The position numbers and the translations under genes were made by a program. Under the pieces are notes generated by a model. The model worked only from the letters and a program-made list of their open reading frames with translations, did no database searches and was not told where the DNA came from. A stretch of 64,000 nt of DNA from Marinospirillum insulare DSM 21763 (GTDB lineage: Bacteria; Pseudomonadota; Gammaproteobacteria; Pseudomonadales; Halomonadaceae): assembly GCF_000686905.1 (NCBI RefSeq), contig NZ_JMLW01000018.1:1-64000 (forward strand). The letters run 5' to 3'. Shown piece after piece: positions 27,001 to 37,377 of this stretch; within the stretch, counting starts at the first letter, position 1; every line of letters starts with the position of its first letter.

Positions 27001-27423
27001 TTATTCGGCGTCTTCTGAATCTTCGTTAGATGACTCATCTTTTGACTGCGTCTCTTGATCTTCGTTGCGATCTTGACGGTCATCACGACGGCGATCTTCG
27101 CGAGATTCTGAAGCCTTCATTGGAGAAGGTTCTGTTACCGCTTCATTAGTACGAATAATCAGGTTACGGATCACTGCATCGTTGTAACGGAAAACTTCTT
27201 CTAGCTCGTTTACAACAGAATCTGGGCACTCAATATTCATAAGAACATAGTGTGCTTTAGTAATTTTGTTGATTGGGTAAGCTAGGTGGCGACGGCCCCA
27301 GTCTTCCATACGGTGTACTGTGCCTTCAGCTTCAGTAACCAAAGTAGTGTAACGCTCAACCATAGCGGGAACCTGCTCGCTTTGGTCTGGGTGAACCATA
27401 AAAATTACTTCATAATGACGCAT
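27001..27423 (-). CDS. rpsF: 30S ribosomal protein S6
   Basis: Small-subunit protein that binds 16S rRNA together with S18. The 140-residue protein begins [19 protein letters not shown], has the expected four-strand, two-helix core to about residue 98 and a long charged tail ending in acidic residues. In E. coli the tail receives extra glutamates from RimK; whether that occurs here is unknown. AAGGAG precedes the start. In many bacteria the leader of this operon binds the S6-S18 pair for feedback; a matching structure was not demonstrated here. Confidence 0.97.
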   Translation of the reverse strand: MRHYEVIFMVHPDQSEQVPAMVERYTTLVTEAEGTVHRMEDWGRRHLAYPINKITKAHYVLMNIECPDSVVNELEEVFRYNDAVIRNLIIRTNEAVTEPSPMKASESREDRRRDDRQDRNEDQETQSKDESSNEDSEDAE

Positions 27424-27602
27424 AAATGCTCCTTACGGATTAAAAGCTTTCTGTCATAAGGCAACAAAAAGCAAGGAGGAAACTACACAACCCAGTGCTT
27501 ATCTACTAGCCACTGCCATTTGAGTGAATTTCCGACCACTCAAACAAGCGCGAGATTCTAACCTTTATTAGTGGCTAAGTCCAAGCTTTAAAGACTCAGG
27601 AG

Positions 27603-28376
27603 CTAAAGTCGCTGCCTTACTGCTTCATACAAGATAACACCAGAAGCTACCGACACGTTCAAGCTAGAGACTTCGCCTGCCATGGGTAATTTAACCAACT
27701 CACCACAAACTTCTCGAGTTAAGCGGCGCATGCCTTTACCTTCTGCACCCATAACTAAAGCGACACCTTGTGTTAAATCAGCCTGGTACATAAGTTTTTC
27801 AGCTTCACCAGCCGTCCCAATCACCCAAACGCCATAGTCGGCCAAACTGCGTAGCGTTCTTGCTAGGTTGGTTACTTGTATCAAGGGTAAGGTTTCGGTT
27901 GCACCACAAGCCACTTTTCTAACCGTTGGGTTTAGCCCTGCCGATTTATCTTTAGGTACTAACACTGCATCAGCGCCAGCCGCTTCAGCACTGCGCATAC
28001 AAGCACCTAGGTTGTGCGGGTCAGTTACACCATCTAGCACCAGCAATAAGGGTGACTTGGTTACTTCAACTAATAAGCGCTCTAAATCTGATTCGCTACC
28101 TGCTTGGCGTGGCTGCACCCAAGCAATAATGCCTTGATGTACACCACCAGCTTCTTTATCTAGAGTTTCTCGGGGCTGCACTTCTATTTTCACGCCAGCG
28201 GCTTGTGCTTCTTCAAGCAAACTTTGCATACGCGCATCATCACGCCCTTGCTGTACCCAAAGGTAGGCGATATGTTTAGCACGGTGCTTAATTAAACTAG
28301 CTACAGCATGAAAACCAAACACTGCTGCTAGGCTTTGCGTGGTTTGAATTTTGGGTTTGCGTGGTCGTTTATTCAC
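27603..28376 (-). CDS. rlmB: 23S rRNA (guanosine2251-2'-O)-methyltransferase
   Basis: SpoU-type enzyme that methylates the ribose of G2251 in the peptidyl-transferase centre. The 257-residue protein has the N-terminal substrate-binding domain (FGFHAVASLIKHR) and the three knot motifs: DGVTDPHNLGACMRSAEA, VMGAEGKGMRRL and LPMAGEVSSLNVSVASGV. It starts six bases after rnr, the conserved rnr-rlmB arrangement. Confidence 0.96.
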   Translation of the reverse strand: MNKRPRKPKIQTTQSLAAVFGFHAVASLIKHRAKHIAYLWVQQGRDDARMQSLLEEAQAAGVKIEVQPRETLDKEAGGVHQGIIAWVQPRQAGSESDLERLLVEVTKSPLLLVLDGVTDPHNLGACMRSAEAAGADAVLVPKDKSAGLNPTVRKVACGATETLPLIQVTNLARTLRSLADYGVWVIGTAGEAEKLMYQADLTQGVALVMGAEGKGMRRLTREVCGELVKLPMAGEVSSLNVSVASGVILYEAVRQRL

Positions 28377-28382
28377 GGTTAT

Positions 28383-30815
28383 TTATTTTGCCTTATTTTT
28401 TGCACGTTCTTTTTTACCAGGTCGACTAGCACTTTTCTTTTTCTTTTTGGCTTTAGCTTTTTTAGATGACTTAGCTGTTTTAGCTTTAGCATCATTTTTT
28501 ACTGCCTCTGCTGCCGCCTTACCAGATACTTTTCTTTTGCGTATTTTTTTAGTAGGTTTATCTGGGTTGTCTAGTGCATCGGTTAAATCAAAATCTATTT
28601 TACGATCTTCTAAGTTAACGCGTGAAACAATGATTTCTACCTCGTCACCTAGGCGGTAGCTTCGCCCACTACGCTCACCAATTAAGCGCTGCTTTTCTGG
28701 CACAAAACGATAATAATCACCAGGCAACGAACTTATATGCACCAAGCCTTCAACAAAATAGTCGTGTAGCTCTATAAACAACCCAAAACCAACCACAGAG
28801 CTAATGCGCCCTGTAAACACTTCACCCACTCGTGAGAGCATAAACTCGCATTTAAGCCAGTCAGTTACATCGCGTACAGCTTCATCTGCTCGACGTTCAG
28901 CCATGGAACAATGCTCACCTAATTCAACCATTTGCTGAGCTGAATAAGGCGACCATTTTTCTACTTTTTCTATTTGTGCGTCATCATGCCTTTGTACGTT
29001 GGTGCTTTCTGTACCACTGCGAATCAACCCACGAATGGCTCGATGTACGAGTAGATCTGGATAGCGTCTGATAGGCGAAGTAAAGTGTGCGTAAGCTGTG
29101 TAGGCTAAACCAAAGTGACCTTCATTGACTGGAGTGTAAACCGCTTGACGCATAGAACGCAGCATCATGGTTTGAATAATTTCAGAATCTGGGCGGTTAC
29201 GAATTTTGCTAAACACTGCTTGGTAGTCTTTGGGCGTTGGCTTATCGCCACCTTCTAAAACTATGCCTAATTCTGCTAAGAAAGCACGCAGGGTTTCTAG
29301 GCGTTCTGCTTTAGGGCTTTCATGCACGCGATACAGTCCAGCGAGTTTATGCTTATCTAAAAAGCGGGCTGTAGCTACGTTAGCGCATAACATGCATTCT
29401 TCAATAATTTTATGAGCATCGTTACGCACTACAGGTACAATTTTTTCTATCTTTTTATCGTCACCAAAAATAATTCGCGTTTCACGCGTTTCAAAATCTA
29501 TGGCACCCCTCGCTTCACGCTCTTGACGCAAAGCTTTATAAGCCTCATGCAAATGCTGCAAAGGCTTAATTAGCTGGGGCTGTTCATCACGCAGGGTTTG
29601 CGCTAAAGCACTTGCTGGCTCGTCTAGTAGTGCGCCCACTTGGGTATAGGTTAGGCGGGCTTTAGATTGCATAATACCTTCGTAAAACTTGTAACGACTT
29701 AACCTGCCTGTTTTACTAATGTTCATCTCACAAACCATGCACAGCCGATCAACATTCGGGTTGAGTGAACAAAGCCCGTTAGATAGTGCTTCTGGCAGCA
29801 TTGGAATGGTACGACCTGGAAAATAAACCGATGTAGCTCTTGTCATGGCTTCCCTGTCTAGCGGTGAGTCAACCTCGACATAATGTGAAACGTCTGCAAT
29901 AGCAACCCAGAGCTTCCAGCCACCTGAGCTAGTTTTTTCACAGTAAACGGCATCATCAAAATCTTTGGCATCCTCACCATCAATAGTGACTAGCGGCAGG
30001 TCACGCAGATCAACACGCAGAAGTTTGTCGACTTCGGCTACTTCTTTGCCAAACTGGTTAGCCTGGGCAGTTACTGCGGCATTCCATTCAAATGGCAAGT
30101 TATAGCTGCGTAGTGCTACTTCAATTTCTAAACCTGCAGCCATAAAATCACCTAAGACATCGGTAATTTTACCAGTAACCATACGGCGATGACCCGGGTG
30201 CTCGGTTATTTCTACTTGAACTATCTCACCTTCACGCGCTCCGCCCAACTCATCGGGTGGAATAAGCACATCATGGTGTAAGGAGGTATTTTCTGGGGAG
30301 ACTAGCGCAAAACCACTCGACTGAAACTTTAAGCGCCCAATGAGTTGAGTAACGCCTCGCTCTAACACTTCAACCACTGCACCTTCTCGGCGACCACGTT
30401 GGTCTTTGCCCATTTCACGAACCAGTACAAGGTCGCCATCCCATACCTTAGCAAGTTGGCGATTGTGCAGGTAAAGATCGTCACCGCCCCCTTCAGGAAT
30501 TAAAAAACCATAACCATCACGGTGAGCTTGTACACGACCTTTAATTAAGTTTAGCTTGTCGATTAACACATAAGCACGTCGACGATTCACCAGTAACTGA
30601 CTAGAGCGTTCCATGGCAATTAAGCGCCGCCTTAAAGCTTCAATTGAAGTTTCATCAGTCATGCCATAAGCCTTGCATAACTGTTCATGAGTCATAGGAC
30701 GACCCACTTCTTTTAAGCATTCAAGAATGTATTCACGGCTAGGCACTGGATGCTCATAAGTGCTAGCTTCGCGACCTGCATAGGGATCTTTGTCTAGCGA
30801 CCAACTGGCTTTCAT
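28383..30815 (-). CDS. rnr: Ribonuclease R
   Basis: Processive 3'-5' exoribonuclease that degrades structured RNA and takes part in trans-translation and rRNA quality control. From the ATG at 30815 (preceded by AAGGA) it has 810 residues; a longer frame begins at 30842 without a ribosome site. Order: N-terminal winged helix, two cold-shock domains (about 80-240), the RNB catalytic domain with TIDGEDAKDFDDAVY, an S1 domain (about 635-720) and a long Lys/Ala-rich tail. The tail is of the kind that helps unwind double-stranded RNA. Confidence 0.95.
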   Translation of the reverse strand: MKASWSLDKDPYAGREASTYEHPVPSREYILECLKEVGRPMTHEQLCKAYGMTDETSIEALRRRLIAMERSSQLLVNRRRAYVLIDKLNLIKGRVQAHRDGYGFLIPEGGGDDLYLHNRQLAKVWDGDLVLVREMGKDQRGRREGAVVEVLERGVTQLIGRLKFQSSGFALVSPENTSLHHDVLIPPDELGGAREGEIVQVEITEHPGHRRMVTGKITDVLGDFMAAGLEIEVALRSYNLPFEWNAAVTAQANQFGKEVAEVDKLLRVDLRDLPLVTIDGEDAKDFDDAVYCEKTSSGGWKLWVAIADVSHYVEVDSPLDREAMTRATSVYFPGRTIPMLPEALSNGLCSLNPNVDRLCMVCEMNISKTGRLSRYKFYEGIMQSKARLTYTQVGALLDEPASALAQTLRDEQPQLIKPLQHLHEAYKALRQEREARGAIDFETRETRIIFGDDKKIEKIVPVVRNDAHKIIEECMLCANVATARFLDKHKLAGLYRVHESPKAERLETLRAFLAELGIVLEGGDKPTPKDYQAVFSKIRNRPDSEIIQTMMLRSMRQAVYTPVNEGHFGLAYTAYAHFTSPIRRYPDLLVHRAIRGLIRSGTESTNVQRHDDAQIEKVEKWSPYSAQQMVELGEHCSMAERRADEAVRDVTDWLKCEFMLSRVGEVFTGRISSVVGFGLFIELHDYFVEGLVHISSLPGDYYRFVPEKQRLIGERSGRSYRLGDEVEIIVSRVNLEDRKIDFDLTDALDNPDKPTKKIRKRKVSGKAAAEAVKNDAKAKTAKSSKKAKAKKKKKSASRPGKKERAKNKAK

Positions 30816-30977
30816 CAGAGGTAATCCTTTTCTTTTTTTCATTACAATAAACTATCTTTAAACGAGTCTAACACGTTGGCGCTTAGCTGCTTATTATTGA
30901 GCCTATTTAATACTACCTACGACCCTATTTGTCGCTACACCTGCTTAGACTTCTTCTCCTAACCAATGGAGAAATAA

Positions 30978-31405
30978 ATGCGTAATAATCAGGATTTTGC
31001 TCTAGGGAGCTTGCTAGGCTTAGCTTGCGGTGATGCATTAGGAACAACAGTGGAGTTTGCACCGCGTGATTCTTTTCCACTGCATACCGAAATAACTGGT
31101 GGCGGCATTTTTAAGCTTGCCCCAGGTGAGTGGACTGATGACACAGCTATGGCGCTTTGCTTAGCTACTAGCCTAGTAGACTGCCAAGGTTTTGATTCAA
31201 AAGACCAGCTAAAAAATTACCTACGCTGGTATCAAGATGGCTACCTAGCCTGTCAGCATATTTGTATAGATATAGGTTTAGCCACTCGCAAGGCTTTAAA
31301 GCTCTTTGCTGAAACTCAAACTGATTATGCTGGCTCACTAAGCTGGTTTGGAAAGATAGAATAGCCGAGCTAGCCATTAGCACCAGCCAAATTAACCAAA
31401 GCTAA
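30978..31405 (+). pseudogene. ADP-ribosylglycohydrolase family gene with internal deletion
   Basis: The first frame encodes 128 residues: the N-terminal part of a DraG-like hydrolase, with GSLLGLACGDALG, the metal-binding EWTDDTAMALCLA and the DIGLATRKAL segment. Family members have about 300 residues, and the second metal site (usually D..AA..GA) is missing. In another frame, bases about 31343-31405 read LVWKDRIAELAISTSQINQS, which looks like the C-terminal end of such a protein. The gene thus seems to have lost its middle with a frame change. It would have removed ADP-ribose from a modified target; now it is probably inactive. Confidence 0.72.
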
Positions 31406-31414
31406 TTCAGCTAG

Positions 31415-32260
31415 TTAAAACCTACCCATTAGTTGGTTAACTTCTTTTAATTGCCAAGCTTGTGGTTTTTTAGTGGTTTCTAGCTCATCTTGCAAGGCTT
31501 GCGGTAAACGATGCATAAAGTCTAACCCTGTTAAATCTTCAATTTTACGCACGCTGGTTACAAACTTAGCTAGAGGTTCGGAACCCCTAACGCTTTGTGG
31601 CACAACAAAAGCGAGTACTTCTAGCGGACGATCACCTTCAGGAGGAGCAATAAAAATCTTATAAAAAGCATCAGGAATCTCTATAAACTTACCCGGCAGC
31701 CTTTCAATTTCCTCATCAAAAACAGGCCCAGTAATGACCCACACCTCACCTTTAAGTACCGCAAAATGATCCATCGCTGCCTGCTCAATTCTTTGCCAAA
31801 CACGGCGATTTAAGTTGGGCTTTTGTGGGCTAATATTGGTCATTAAAAAAGTTTTTAGCTGAGCTTCTCGCCCATGCACTTTAGCAATAGCATAGTTAGG
31901 CGCTAGGTGGCCTCGGTCATAACCACTGCCGGTATAGTCGTTATGTTCTACACGTACAAGGCTTCGCCAATCATAAGAAAACTTTGAAGGGCGTTGACCA
32001 CTGCCGCCTGGCTCTACCGCTTCAATTCGGTAGGTAACCCAAAGTGGATTCATGCGAATTTCTGAATAGCCAACCATAAACCCTGGGTTACGAAGCACAC
32101 GATGCCAGCGCTGCCAGTCTTTCCAATCTTGTAACTGTGGCAAACCTGCATAAGCGTGATACTCCCGCTCTTGTACTTCTTGCCAATAAGCAAAACTTCC
32201 ACCTAAGATTAAAACTAAAAAAATCCAGCTAGGTAGTTTTAAAATACGCTTTAGCTTCAT
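31415..32260 (-). CDS. DNA/RNA non-specific endonuclease, membrane-anchored or exported
   Basis: Metal-dependent beta-beta-alpha-metal nuclease (NUC1 family) of 281 residues. The catalytic motif DRGHLAPN is at 115-122, with the conserved Asn in TNISPQ (141-146) and a Glu near 159. A hydrophobic segment at about 11-25 after KLKRILKLP would anchor or export it. The stop of the upstream beta-CASP gene is one base before its start, so the two are probably translated together. Roles known for the family include nutrient DNA degradation; none is certain here. Confidence 0.87.
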   Translation of the reverse strand: MKLKRILKLPSWIFLVLILGGSFAYWQEVQEREYHAYAGLPQLQDWKDWQRWHRVLRNPGFMVGYSEIRMNPLWVTYRIEAVEPGGSGQRPSKFSYDWRSLVRVEHNDYTGSGYDRGHLAPNYAIAKVHGREAQLKTFLMTNISPQKPNLNRRVWQRIEQAAMDHFAVLKGEVWVITGPVFDEEIERLPGKFIEIPDAFYKIFIAPPEGDRPLEVLAFVVPQSVRGSEPLAKFVTSVRKIEDLTGLDFMHRLPQALQDELETTKKPQAWQLKEVNQLMGRF

Positions 32261-32261
32261 T

Positions 32262-33686
32262 TTATTCTGCTAAATCTTTTAGTGTGTAAGCTGGATCTAG
32301 CAAATCCATGTATTGTCCTGCACTAGGTGCTTGTGCATTAGTCCAAGGCTTGATTGCTTCAATTAAAGCTTCTTGTGCTTCGGTTTCGCCATGCACCAAA
32401 ATAAGTTGGGGCGAGTTATTAAAACAGCGATACCAGTCAATTAAACCTTGCTGGTCTGCATGAGCAGAAAAACCATTAATGGTATGTACTTCAGCTTCTA
32501 CATTAATTTCTTCACCCCAAAGCTTAATTGTTTTTGCACCTTCAACAATTCTTCTTCCTAGAGTATTACGCGCTTGGAAACCAACAAAAACTAAGTGAGT
32601 GCCCTTACGCCAAACTTGGTTTTTTAAATGATGTCGTATGCGCCCACCCTCACACATACCACTACCAGCTATAATAATGGCACCACTTTTTATATTGTTA
32701 ATGGCTATCGACTCTTCGGGGGAGCGGGTCATTTTTAGGTTAGGTAGTTTTTCTTGAATTTTTTTCTGTGACCAAATTTCACGACTTTCAGCATCATAAA
32801 GATGGCTATGGTGGGAATAAACTTCGGTAGCTTCTATTGCCATAGGGCTATCTAAGAAAATTTGCCAAGCTGCCATACCCCATTCTTCATAATATTTAGT
32901 AAATAAATACAGCAGCTCTTGCGTGCGCCCTACAGCAAAAGAGGGGATAAGTAGGTTGCCCTTTGAGTAGCGTGCACTATTTAAAACCTCACCCATTTCT
33001 GCAAAGCTAGCTTCCCAACTGCGGTGGCAACGACCACCATAAGTGCTTTCCATTAGTACCACATCAGCTTCTTTTACACAGGCAGGGTTACGCAAGATAG
33101 GTGCACCGGCATGACCTAAGTCACCTGAAAATACTACTTTTCGTGTTTCGCCTGCTTCTTCCAAAGTAAGCTGTACTATTGATGATCCTAGAATGTGTCC
33201 AGCATCAAATAATGTAACCGTAATACCTTCCGCTATTTTCAATGATTGAGCATAATCCATGCCCCGAAAATGCTTGAGGGCTTTTTCGGCATCTTGGCTA
33301 TTAAAAAGGGCATCCAACAAAGGCAAACCTTTACGTTCACGTTTTCGATTTAAAGTGTAGGCATCCCTTTCTGCTATAAAAGCAGCATCCATAAACATGA
33401 CTCGGCACATTTCTTGGCAAGCACGCTGCGTATAAATTTTACCTTTAAAGCCTTGTTTAACTAAAAGGGGAATACGACCACAGTGGTCTAGATGAGAATG
33501 GCTAAGTACTACGGCATCTATGCTGGCTGGGTCAAAAGGAAAGTCTTGACGATTGGCTTCATCTTCCCTTGCTTTACTGCCTCCTTGCATAAAACCACAA
33601 TCAAGCAAAATAGTTTGTCTACCTACCTTAACTAGGTGACAAGACCCAGTCACCTCCTGTGCAGCACCCCAAAATTCTATGTGCAT
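32262..33686 (-). CDS. MBL-fold beta-CASP RNA-specificity exonuclease-like protein
   Basis: A 474-residue metallo-hydrolase with HxHxDH at 63-68 (SHSHLDHCGRIP), further metal ligands in the GHILGSS and SGDLGH segments, a beta-CASP insert (about 205-360), and the C-terminal RMMK-type VHGE motif near 434. It resembles the YSH1/CPSF73-like bacterial group that acts on RNA; some relatives are RNase J-like. Substrate is unknown. It heads a two-gene unit with the endonuclease. A TATAAT lies on the minus strand 17-22 bases before its ATG, but without a good -35 box. Confidence 0.85.
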   Translation of the reverse strand: MHIEFWGAAQEVTGSCHLVKVGRQTILLDCGFMQGGSKAREDEANRQDFPFDPASIDAVVLSHSHLDHCGRIPLLVKQGFKGKIYTQRACQEMCRVMFMDAAFIAERDAYTLNRKRERKGLPLLDALFNSQDAEKALKHFRGMDYAQSLKIAEGITVTLFDAGHILGSSIVQLTLEEAGETRKVVFSGDLGHAGAPILRNPACVKEADVVLMESTYGGRCHRSWEASFAEMGEVLNSARYSKGNLLIPSFAVGRTQELLYLFTKYYEEWGMAAWQIFLDSPMAIEATEVYSHHSHLYDAESREIWSQKKIQEKLPNLKMTRSPEESIAINNIKSGAIIIAGSGMCEGGRIRHHLKNQVWRKGTHLVFVGFQARNTLGRRIVEGAKTIKLWGEEINVEAEVHTINGFSAHADQQGLIDWYRCFNNSPQLILVHGETEAQEALIEAIKPWTNAQAPSAGQYMDLLDPAYTLKDLAE

Positions 33687-33993
33687 TATTGTTCCCTAGT
33701 TCATTATAATTTTTAGAGTTTAACAGACCTGTACAGCATTTTTTAAGTAGCTTGTTTAGCTCACCTTAATATATTGTTAATACGACTAGTTATGAATTGA
33801 CTGGCAGCTTAGCCTTACGCCTTTACTTCTATTTGTTAACCAACTGTAATCTAGCTAGGCTTCTTGGCTCTACTAACCTAAAATACAAATATATTAACCT
33901 GCTCAATCTAGGATGGAACTTGAGCCTTCGGGCAAAATTAGCCAACAGCGGCTTCCCCCTAAACTCTTTTTAATCTATTTTGAGGTTTACCTT
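33687..33993. other. 307-base gap between divergent genes
   Basis: The gap separates the beta-CASP gene from the next chemoreceptor. Apart from a TATAAT-like box on the minus strand at 33703-33708, no gene, strong hairpin or sigma-28 promoter was found. An in-frame extension of the chemoreceptor to 33913 exists but lacks a membrane-protein-like start. Confidence 0.5.
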
Positions 33994-35616
33994 ATGCTGC
34001 TTAGTAACAGCCTGCGTAACAAATTAATTGCAACTGCCTCAGTCTCTACTTTTTTACTGGTATTAGTGTTGGGCTTAACCCTGCTACAAATGCATCGTGC
34101 CGAACAAAGGTTCATTGAATTTATTGATCGTGATGAAGCTGCCATGACACAGCTTAATTCAATGCTAGCAGATGGTTTATTAGCAGGTATCGCAATTCGT
34201 AACAAACTAATGAACCCTAGCTTAAAGCAGCCCCGCAAGGTGACTGAAGGAGCTATACAAAGGGTAAATAATAATATTATTGCCTTACAAGATGTGTATT
34301 CAACTGATGCTGCTTGGCAAAACGAACTTAAAGAACTGAATAGTCGCTGGTTAAACAACCAAAAAGCAAAACTGCATGTACTCACTTTAATTGAAAACAA
34401 CCAGCTAGAAGAAGCTGAAGTACATTTAGTTAAAGTAGAACACCCTGGCTGGTTTGCTATACGTAACCAACTGCAAGACTTAGTAAAAATGCAACGTGAC
34501 CGTTTTACCACAACGCGCAGTGACATAGTCGCTCAAGGTCAAGAAGACCTAGCTTTAGCACTGGGTTTAGCCCTTGCCAGCATGATTATTGGTGGAGCAC
34601 TCTTACTCGTATTGAGTCATCGCATGGTGCTGAATTTGCGTAGCACTGTGCGCGCCATGAAACAGTTAGATAGCGAAAAATCTGATTTAAACTACCGTTT
34701 ACCCGTTAGAAGTGGTGATGAGGTAGGCCAGCTAGCTCAGGCGTTTAATGCGTTTATGGAGCGTTTACAGCAGTTGGTTGTAGACGTAAGTAAAACCAGC
34801 CATGAAGTGCGTGAACAAATGCGTAAAGTAGCAGAAACCTCTACACGCTCTTCAAATGAAATAAGCAACCAACGTGCTGAAACCGATCAGGTAGCTACTG
34901 CCATGACTGAAATGTCTGCTTCTGTACATGAAGTTGCTTCCCATGCTAGTGAAGCAGCTGATGCAGGCCACCGTGCCGATGCTGCAGCACAAGAAGGACA
35001 AGAAGTAGTAGCTCGCACTGTACACACCATTAACCAGTTAGCAGACGAAATAGGTTTAAGTGCGGCGGCTGTGCGTAAATTAAACGAAGACAGTCAGCAT
35101 GTAACCGAAGTATTAGAAGTGATTAACTCGGTGGCTGAGCAAACTAACCTCTTAGCTTTAAATGCTGCTATTGAGGCAGCCCGTGCCGGTGAGCATGGTC
35201 GTGGTTTTGCGGTAGTTGCAGATGAAGTACGCTCTTTAGCAGAACGCACCCGTACTAGCACTCAAGAAATTCAAACCATTATTGATCAGTGGTTAAGCCA
35301 GTCGATGAAAGCAGTTGAAGCCATGGAAGCTAGCCAAGTTAAAGCCGATGCAACCATTGAACAGGCCAGCTTAGCAGATGCAGCTTTAAGTGAAATTAAC
35401 CTTGCTGTTCAGCAAATTCACCAAATGAGCATTCAAATTGCTAGCGCAGCAGAGGAACAATCATCCGTTGCTGAAGACATAAGCCAACGCTTAGTCGAGA
35501 TAGACACCCTCGCTGATACCAGCGCCGATTCAGCTTTAGAAACGCGTGATGCTGGGGAAGCTGCACAAGAGCTTTCTCGTCATTTGCGAGACTTGGTAGA
35601 GCGTTTTAAAATTTAA
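33994..35616 (+). CDS. Methyl-accepting chemotaxis protein, four-helix-bundle type
   Basis: Chemoreceptor of 540 residues when started at ATG 33994, which GAGG precedes. Membrane segments are at about 10-32 and 186-208. The periplasmic part between them (about 150 residues, all helical, no Cache signature) looks like a four-helix bundle sensor. A HAMP domain (about 205-260) and the signalling domain with [23 protein letters not shown] follow. The ligand is not predictable. It is a single-gene unit closed by a perfect terminator hairpin. Confidence 0.92.
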   Translation: MLLSNSLRNKLIATASVSTFLLVLVLGLTLLQMHRAEQRFIEFIDRDEAAMTQLNSMLADGLLAGIAIRNKLMNPSLKQPRKVTEGAIQRVNNNIIALQDVYSTDAAWQNELKELNSRWLNNQKAKLHVLTLIENNQLEEAEVHLVKVEHPGWFAIRNQLQDLVKMQRDRFTTTRSDIVAQGQEDLALALGLALASMIIGGALLLVLSHRMVLNLRSTVRAMKQLDSEKSDLNYRLPVRSGDEVGQLAQAFNAFMERLQQLVVDVSKTSHEVREQMRKVAETSTRSSNEISNQRAETDQVATAMTEMSASVHEVASHASEAADAGHRADAAAQEGQEVVARTVHTINQLADEIGLSAAAVRKLNEDSQHVTEVLEVINSVAEQTNLLALNAAIEAARAGEHGRGFAVVADEVRSLAERTRTSTQEIQTIIDQWLSQSMKAVEAMEASQVKADATIEQASLADAALSEINLAVQQIHQMSIQIASAAEEQSSVAEDISQRLVEIDTLADTSADSALETRDAGEAAQELSRHLRDLVERFKI

Positions 35617-35626
35617 CCCAACCATT

Positions 35627-35659
35627 AAAAAACCCTACTTAATTTAAGTAGGGTTTTTT
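35627..35659. terminator. Bidirectional terminator between MCP and leuA
   Basis: A perfect palindrome of CCCTACTTAA/TTAAGTAGGG arms is flanked by A and T runs on the two sides (AAAAA before, TTTTTT after). It lies 10 bases after the chemoreceptor stop and 48 from the leuA stop, and should end transcription from both convergent genes. Confidence 0.9.
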
Positions 35660-35706
35660 AGTTTTAATCTGCTAACCAGATCATTCATTAGCAGCTTAGT
35701 TAAGAC

Positions 35707-37377
35707 TTAAGCTACTTTTGCTTTATTGGCTAACAATACAGGGCTAACCGCCGCTAAAAGTGCATTTAGATTAGCGCTAACTGTGTCTTCACTAATGGCT
35801 ACACCAGTAAAGGCTTTTTCACCCACTTGAACTTGTAAATAAGTACAAGCCTTGGCTTCACTTCCACTGGTTAGTGCATGCTCACTGTATTCAGTAATGT
35901 GTACTGGCTGACCTAGGCGCTCTTTTAAAGCTTCACTCAGTGCATGCAAGGAGCCCTTACCTGACGCTTCTAGTTGCCACTCTTCTTCTTGCTGGCGCAC
36001 CACAGCTTTAAGTTGATCGCTACCATTACGCTCTAACTTATAGCTAACTAGCTCGGCTTTATCTGCCTTATTTAAATAGGCTTGTTCAAAGGTTTCCCAA
36101 ATTTCTTTACGCTGTAATTCCCTTGCTAAGCTTTCAGTACGTGCTTGTACTTTTTTAGCAAACTCAACTTGTAACCAACGAGGTAACTGTAGGCCGTAGT
36201 CATTTTCTAAAACATAAGCTACGCCACCTTTACCCGACTGGCTATTAATACGAATAACCGCTTCGTAACTACAACCTAAATCGTTAGGGTCAATGGGCAG
36301 GTAAGCAACATTCCAGCCATCTTCTGGAGTTTGACAGGTTAAGGATTTTTTAATGGCATCTTGGTGGCTGCCAGAAAAAGCCGTGTAAACCAATTCACCT
36401 ACATAAGGGTGACGTGGGTGCACAGCAATTTGTGTGCACTCCTCAACCACTTCTATAATTTCCTTTACATCAGCTAGATTCAGTTTTGGATCTACACCCT
36501 GACTGTAAAGGTTCATGGCTAGGGTAATAACATCCATATTACCCGTGCGCTCACCGTTACCCATAAGGGTACCTTCAACTCTATCTGCGCCAGCCATTAA
36601 ACCTAACTCTGCTGCGGCAACGCCACATCCTCGGTCATTATGTGTGTGAAGGCTTATTTCTATGCAGTCACGTTGTTGAATATGGCGGCCAAACCATTCA
36701 ATTTGGTCAGCAAAAATATTAGGGGTCGACATTTCTACCGTGGCAGGCAGATTTAAAATAATTTTATTCTCTTGGGTTGGCTGCCATTTTTTAACAACCG
36801 CATCACAAATTTCTACAGCAAAGTCTAACTCTGTACCTGTAAAGCTTTCGGGTGAGTATTCTAAGCGCCACTGGGTTTCTGGGTGCTTCTCTACTCGCTC
36901 TTTTACTAGCTGAACGCCTGATACAGCAATATCAATAATTTCTTGGCGGCTCATGCGGAACACTTGTTCACGCTGCACTTTTGAAGTGGAGTTATAAATA
37001 TGCACTATGGCTTGCTTTACACCCGCCAAAGCTTCAATGGTGCGATCGATTAAATGTTCTCTTGCCTGAGTTAGCACCTGCACAGTGACATCATCAGGGA
37101 TCATATTTTCTTCAATAAGTGCACGCACAAAATCAAAGTCAGGTTGAGAGGCTGCAGGAAAGCCTACTTCTATTTGTTTAAAACCTAATTTGACTAAGAG
37201 AGTAAAGAGGCGTTTTTTTTGCTCAACCGTCATAGGATCTACTAGCGCCTGATTACCATCACGCAGGTCTACACTGCACCAAATAGGTGCTTGAGTAATG
37301 GTTTTATCTGGCCACTGGCGATCTTTAATTTCTACCTGTGGAAAAGGGCGGTATTTAGTATGGTCAAAAGCTGACAT
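35707..37377 (-). CDS. leuA: 2-isopropylmalate synthase
   Basis: First committed enzyme of leucine synthesis, condensing acetyl-CoA with 2-oxoisovalerate. The 556-residue protein begins with the TIM-barrel domain with DLRDGNQAL (37-45) and the metal-binding HTHNDRG segment. The C-terminal LeuA dimer/allosteric domain (about 425-550) gives leucine feedback. Length and sequence fit the pseudomonad type of about 556 residues, which is distinct from the enteric form. It is divergent from an Lrp-type regulator. Confidence 0.95.
   Translation of the reverse strand: MSAFDHTKYRPFPQVEIKDRQWPDKTITQAPIWCSVDLRDGNQALVDPMTVEQKKRLFTLLVKLGFKQIEVGFPAASQPDFDFVRALIEENMIPDDVTVQVLTQAREHLIDRTIEALAGVKQAIVHIYNSTSKVQREQVFRMSRQEIIDIAVSGVQLVKERVEKHPETQWRLEYSPESFTGTELDFAVEICDAVVKKWQPTQENKIILNLPATVEMSTPNIFADQIEWFGRHIQQRDCIEISLHTHNDRGCGVAAAELGLMAGADRVEGTLMGNGERTGNMDVITLAMNLYSQGVDPKLNLADVKEIIEVVEECTQIAVHPRHPYVGELVYTAFSGSHQDAIKKSLTCQTPEDGWNVAYLPIDPNDLGCSYEAVIRINSQSGKGGVAYVLENDYGLQLPRWLQVEFAKKVQARTESLARELQRKEIWETFEQAYLNKADKAELVSYKLERNGSDQLKAVVRQQEEEWQLEASGKGSLHALSEALKERLGQPVHITEYSEHALTSGSEAKACTYLQVQVGEKAFTGVAISEDTVSANLNALLAAVSPVLLANKAKVA

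Noticed and set aside
27424-27602. A structured S6-S18 binding leader before rpsF
   Set aside because: The gap is AT-rich with only a weak inverted repeat (27519-27544); I could not fold a convincing match by eye.
31415-33686. A phage-defence island built on the nuclease pair
   Set aside because: Neighbours are rnr, a pseudogene and a chemoreceptor; no known defence gene or mobile element is near. Kept only as a finding to check.
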